From Ettlia oleoabundans (taxonomy: Eukaryota; Chlorophyta; Chlorophyceae; Chlamydomonadales): a stretch of 12,281 bases of DNA. Where the stretch lies: the NCBI GenBank assembly GCA_019693395.1, contig JAAMXP010004191.1, positions 1 through 12,281 on the forward strand. Direction: 5' to 3'. Under the pieces are notes generated by a model. It was not told the DNA's origin and did no database searches. It worked only from the letters and a program-made list of their open reading frames with translations. The translations under genes and the position numbers were made by a program. Shown here in pieces: positions 8,813 to 12,281 of this stretch (position 1 is the stretch's first letter; each line of letters begins with the position of its first letter).

Positions 8813-9629
8813 GTTGCCTCCGTGGACGCGGGGCAACTGCCTTAGCGCACCCAGGGCACAAGGATGACTTGCTCAGCGGAAGGCAAATAAGGAGGCGTGG
8901 TGTTACAGGCAAGAAGATGCAGGGGGCCGGGGTACCCGCCGTCTACCTCCCCGGGAGCCCCCTGCAAGGGTGGCGCCTTGCTGGCGGGCGGGACTGCGCA
9001 CCACCCTGTGTTGAACAACTCCAATATCGTGTCCCTGACGGTGGCCCAACGGCATATGACTTTTGCGTAACACGGGCTTCAACCCGGTATGACAAACCAA
9101 ATGCTCCAGGCTCAGAAACACCTGGCGCTCTGGAGCGGAGTGGTGCACATCTTGAAGCGCCTGAAGAGCCGGTAGCAGGGTTTTACTAATGCGATAAATA
9201 GCTTCTGACAATACTAGATGCCTTGCAAGGGCATCAATGATAGGGTAGAGGGGATGCCATATATGTATATGGAGGCGGTGGGCAAAGAACCATGCATCTG
9301 CTTGAAGCAACAGGGCGCTAGAAACAAGACGAGGGGTGTCAAAGGCATGGTGCCCAGGCATGAAGCTTCTTAACTACGAGCAAGCCGGCGCAGCATGCAG
9401 TAAACAGGGAATAATGGAATCTGTAGGGCAGAAGAACCAACGATTTCGCGACAGCTAGAATGCAGTGTGGCAAGCGGAAGGGCGTTTTTGTCGCCGCTAT
9501 GCCTGCCAGCGCTGCAGGCATGAACGAGCATCAAGCTGGCGTCAAAGGGGCGTTGCATGCTGTCGAGCGCCCGTGGGAGTGACCTGCGGTTGACTCGTTC
9601 ACAACTCCCCTTTAGGCCAGGTTCCAACA
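8813..9629 (-). other. Intergenic: 3' UTR of the LCCL gene and promoter of the esterase gene
   Basis: The stretch after the LCCL stop at 9632-9630 and before the esterase ATG at 8812 is 817 nt. The only sense TGTAA is at 8907-8903, which would give a 3' UTR of roughly 740 nt and leave under 100 nt for the esterase promoter. A 150-codon frame on the minus strand at about 9361-8903, and a 177-codon one on the plus strand that reaches back across esterase exon 1, resemble no family I know. A near-palindromic AT tract lies at 9257-9272. Confidence 0.4.
8903..8907 (-). terminator. Candidate TGTAA poly(A) signal of the LCCL gene
   Basis: The only sense-strand TGTAA between the LCCL gene stop and the esterase start. 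It is about 720 nt from the stop, longer than for the other genes here, so a divergent signal nearer the stop is possible. Confidence 0.4.
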
Positions 9630-12264
9630 TCAATCTTTCGCAAAAAAGAAGGAGGCAGGGTAAACAGCATAGTTGATGGATTGAACCCCATTCGCAAAGC
9701 CACCTGCAAGGGGAAGGGGGACAGCACATGTTAAAGACACGGCAGAACAATAGGAAGGGCGAACACTGACTGAAAAGTGGGCAGCCCTGCTGCGTCTAGT
9801 CAGCACATGCGGGTGATTAACAGAAGTGCAGCCAGATGCGCCAGAGAACCCATCAGGTCTCATGAGCTGCCTGCTGCCAAATGTTGCAGACTAGATCTGA
9901 CAACTGCATGCAGATGTACACTTCAGAAGAATCTCCAGAGGCACTCACCAAAGTAGAACTCCTGCCCTCGTGCATAGTACACGGTTAAAGAGCCGCTCCC
10001 ATCTGCGCTGGTGGAGACGCCGGCATGGACGGCGGCCTTGCAGATCGAGGAATGGGAGGTGTAATAGCCGGCGCCACCGCCACCCCACACCATCTCAGTC
10101 ACACCCGCGCAGCCAGCTGGGCAGGTGATGAGCCGTAACGGCAGGGAGGCTGGGTTGTCGTCAGATATCTCCTCATAAGTGCTGTCACATCTTAGGAGCA
10201 AGGGCGCATCGGGACTTGGAGGCGGGGGCCTTGGGCCGTTGGGAGAAGTGAAGGTGATTGAATCGTCAAAAGATCGTAAACTCAAGGTGGTGACGCCGTT
10301 GGCGCTGATGCCTGTAACCATGTGGGGGAGGTGAGAGACGGTTGAATAACTCTTTTGAGGACAGGGCCTTGCCTGTGCTTTGTGCTGCCTGCAGATGCAC
10401 CTTGTTTGAGTCCTAGAAGCTGCTGGATGCACAGACTGTCGAAGCAAACCAGCGACAAGTGCATGCCCTGCTGCCTGCATGCATGGGTGGCTGGTGCAGG
10501 TAAGGCCACACATCAACACTCACTTCCGTAGGGATGAGCACCGTTATTTCGCGCATAGTAGACAGACAGGGCGCCACCGTTGGCATTGCTGATAAGGCCC
10601 AGAGCCAAGGCTGCCCTGCAGATGGCGGAGTTAGAGGTGAAGATGGCGGGGGTGCCGCCCCAGACGTCTCCAGCTGCGCTGGCGCAGTTGCTGGGGCAGG
10701 ATATGAAATAGGAGGGCTGAAAAAGTGACAGGTCGCTGCCGACCAGTTCCTCATATCTGGTGGAGCAGCTCACTGCCCGAGGCTGGGGGCTGGGCGGAGG
10801 CCGGGGCGATGGCGGCTTCGGGCTGCAAAAGGCAGGGGTGATTTGCCACAATCGCATCAAACCCACATGCCAAACACCTAACAGCTGCCAATTGAGCATC
10901 TGGTACAATGGGCATTTTTGAAGCATGCACTGGTCATGGACAGTCGCAAGTGGCGAGGAAGCAAGGACCCGACATCAAGTCGGCATGAAGAGTCAAGAAG
11001 TGCTTTGGCGCCGTGTAATCACCAGCGTTCAGCATGTATACAGGTACTGGCAGAAGATTTGGTTGGACTTGGATTGGGCAATCTAAATGAGCCCGTGCTT
11101 GCCTGGGAGGTGAGGGCCTAGGAAGAGGCCGAGGTGGCCGTGGCTTGGGGGAGGGTTGTGGTGCATCAGGGAACACATTCCACACCAGCAGCACTTTGGA
11201 AGCATCCTTCTTGCTGTACAGCCCAAGCCCACCCCTCTGGCACTTGGACGCGAGCCGCGGTGCACCCAGGTAGCGCCTGGGGCAGCCCTTGCGGCCCTGC
11301 AGCACGTAGCAGGCAGCAGCAGCTCATTTTGAGCGTGCAAATTCTGCAGACTGCAGCCGCTGCGCCCTGCCAGCTTGGTAAATGTAGTGTGCGGTAGTTA
11401 AAATGAAGATATTGTGACAAGGCACGGTCAAGGTCTAGTGGCCTGCAGTGCCCAGCATGCTACAGCATAAAAGCAGGCAAGGCTCGAGGCCAGCAGTCAC
11501 CTGGGTGCGGATGTAGAACTGGTTTGGCTTGCGAGGCACCTGCTCCAGCACCCATGCAGCCTTGGGACCCATGCCCACACCCACGTTCTTGCACTTGGCA
11601 GAGCTGGTGAGGAAGCTCCTTTTCAAACACCCGCCCTTCCCCGTACGGCCCAGCAGCTGCAAGCAGGTTTGGGCGAGCGTAGAGTGAGTGTGGGCAGTTC
11701 GGGGGTAAGTGGAGGCATCTCCAGCAGGGCATCAAATAATGCAGTGCGATCCCTGGTGTGACCAGCTGTTTGACTGACTGACTGACTGTTACACCCCTGT
11801 ACTTGAGCAAACATCCATAAGGTTGAAAGATGGCCGGAGGGCCTTGACCAAAGGGGCCCAGCTGTGGTACCCAGCCGGGGAGAGATGAAACCTTCTTTGC
11901 TGTCTCTGCTGCCCGGGATAGTTGCAGGAACTCGCAGGTGCGGTAAGTGCAGTGCAGCGGCGGCAGCTACGAAGGTATACCTGGATTGTGACAGGCTTCC
12001 CCGCCAGGTTGCGACTGTTGGCGGCAGTGGGCCTGACCACCCAGGTCGCACGCACACCTTTGCCAGGGAAGAACATGGTCACGCGGTTGGCCGCTCTGCA
12101 ACACATATGCAAGGACTGTCGCCAGCATTAACACATTGGAGCACAACCGTTCAAGCAGTACGACAACCGCTGCCACGTCTTCAACTTTGGCGGCTCTGCT
12201 GCTCTGCTACGCAACCTTTAAGGTAAAAGTCAGACTTACTTGCATTGCCCACTTGCCAGGTATC
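9630..12264 (-). CDS. Secreted-type protein with three Cys-rich repeats and two LCCL domains (5' end missing)
   Basis: Exons (sense order): 12264-12240, 12095-11981, 11656-11501, 11296-11103, 10822-10524, 10311-9949, 9703-9630; phases all fit and give 407 visible residues plus stop. Residues 1-141 hold three related units of about 45-55 residues with a C/Y-L...C...W...I pattern; three such units suggest a beta-trefoil, which is an inference. A proline-rich linker (142-180, PSPKP and PPSP motifs) leads to LCCL 1 (about 182-283: CPSNC, VWGG, SAICRAAL, YGSISANGVTTL). A shorter linker leads to LCCL 2 (about 304-407: CPAGC, VWGG, SSICKAAVHAG, FANGVQSI). Each LCCL has four Cys, as in the family (Limulus factor C, cochlin, Lgl1). 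LCCL proteins are extracellular or membrane proteins, often tied to matrix or defence; the role here is unknown. The fourth intron has a GC donor. A signal peptide is expected beyond the right edge. Confidence 0.9.
10823..11102 (-). other. GC-AG intron in the linker of the LCCL gene
   Basis: The PPSP linker continues smoothly into PKPPSPRPPP only if exon 11296-11103 ends in phase 2 at CAG|GCAAGC (donor 11102-11101). No GT in the neighbourhood gives phase 2. The acceptor is TTTTGCAG at 10830-10823. Confidence 0.78.
11771..11788. repeat. (TGAC)4 microsatellite in an intron of the LCCL gene
   Basis: Four and a half perfect TGAC units inside the 324-nt intron 11980-11657. Likely length-variable; no function is suggested. 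Confidence 0.75.
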
Positions 12265-12281
12265 CTGCACATAAGAAAAGT

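Noticed and set aside
8656..9189. Plus-strand frame of 177 codons
   Set aside because: It overlaps exon 1 of the esterase on the other strand, has no recognisable motif or leader, and no splice or poly(A) signal supports it.
9257..9272. Near-palindromic AT tract (ccatatatgtatatgg)
   Set aside because: The symmetry is imperfect, it is in probable 3' UTR or spacer, and no gene start is near enough to make it a TATA box.
1..12281. tRNA, rRNA, CRISPR array, insertion sequence, bacterial operon signals
   Set aside because: I looked for a tRNA box B, spaced direct repeats, terminal inverted repeats and Shine-Dalgarno/operon layout and saw none. The introns show that this is a eukaryotic nuclear sequence.

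Overview
The window looks like nuclear DNA from a green alga, most likely a trebouxiophyte such as a Chlorella or Coccomyxa relative. The genes are dense and intron-rich, with introns of roughly 70-580 nt. Nearly all acceptors read TGCAG or CAG. TGTAA, the green-algal poly(A) signal, lies downstream of stop codons. Proline/serine linkers of the PPSPxP type are present. The lineage is inferred from these traits, not from a marker gene.

Four genes lie in the same direction, all on the minus strand, and can be assembled exon by exon with consistent phases. In transcription order (right to left): (1) 12264-9630, 3' part of a gene for a secreted protein with three roughly 50-residue Cys-rich repeats (beta-trefoil-like), proline-rich linkers and two C-terminal LCCL domains; its 5' end is beyond the right edge. 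(2) 8812-6644, a complete 7-exon gene for a 315-aa GDSL/SGNH esterase related to platelet-activating-factor acetylhydrolase 1b catalytic subunits. (3) 6193-1095, a complete serine carboxypeptidase (family S10) gene with 12 exons per transcript and 526 or 518 aa. (4) 648 to beyond the left edge, the 5' end of a paralogue of gene (1), with its signal peptide. Two secretory hydrolases therefore sit between two copies of a secreted repeat/LCCL-type gene, which suggests a tandem gene family or a repeated multi-gene block about 12 kb long.

The most striking observation is in the carboxypeptidase. Exon 7 is present twice in tandem (4217-4060 and 3991-3858). The copies encode different but homologous segments, about 55% identical, with the same entry and exit phases. 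Using either copy keeps the frame. Using both, or neither, gives a stop within a few codons. That is the signature of mutually exclusive alternative exons. The two are separated by only 68 nt, and long runs of G (sense strand) lie in the preceding intron and immediately after the donor of the second copy. Other notable points are two GC-AG introns, a 25/28-nt microexon conserved between the two LCCL-type paralogues, and two LCCL domains split by an intron at the same place and phase.

No tRNA, rRNA, CRISPR array, transposon or plus-strand gene could be supported. All exon models come from reading splice consensus, phase and family conservation by eye; no transcript data or database search was available.
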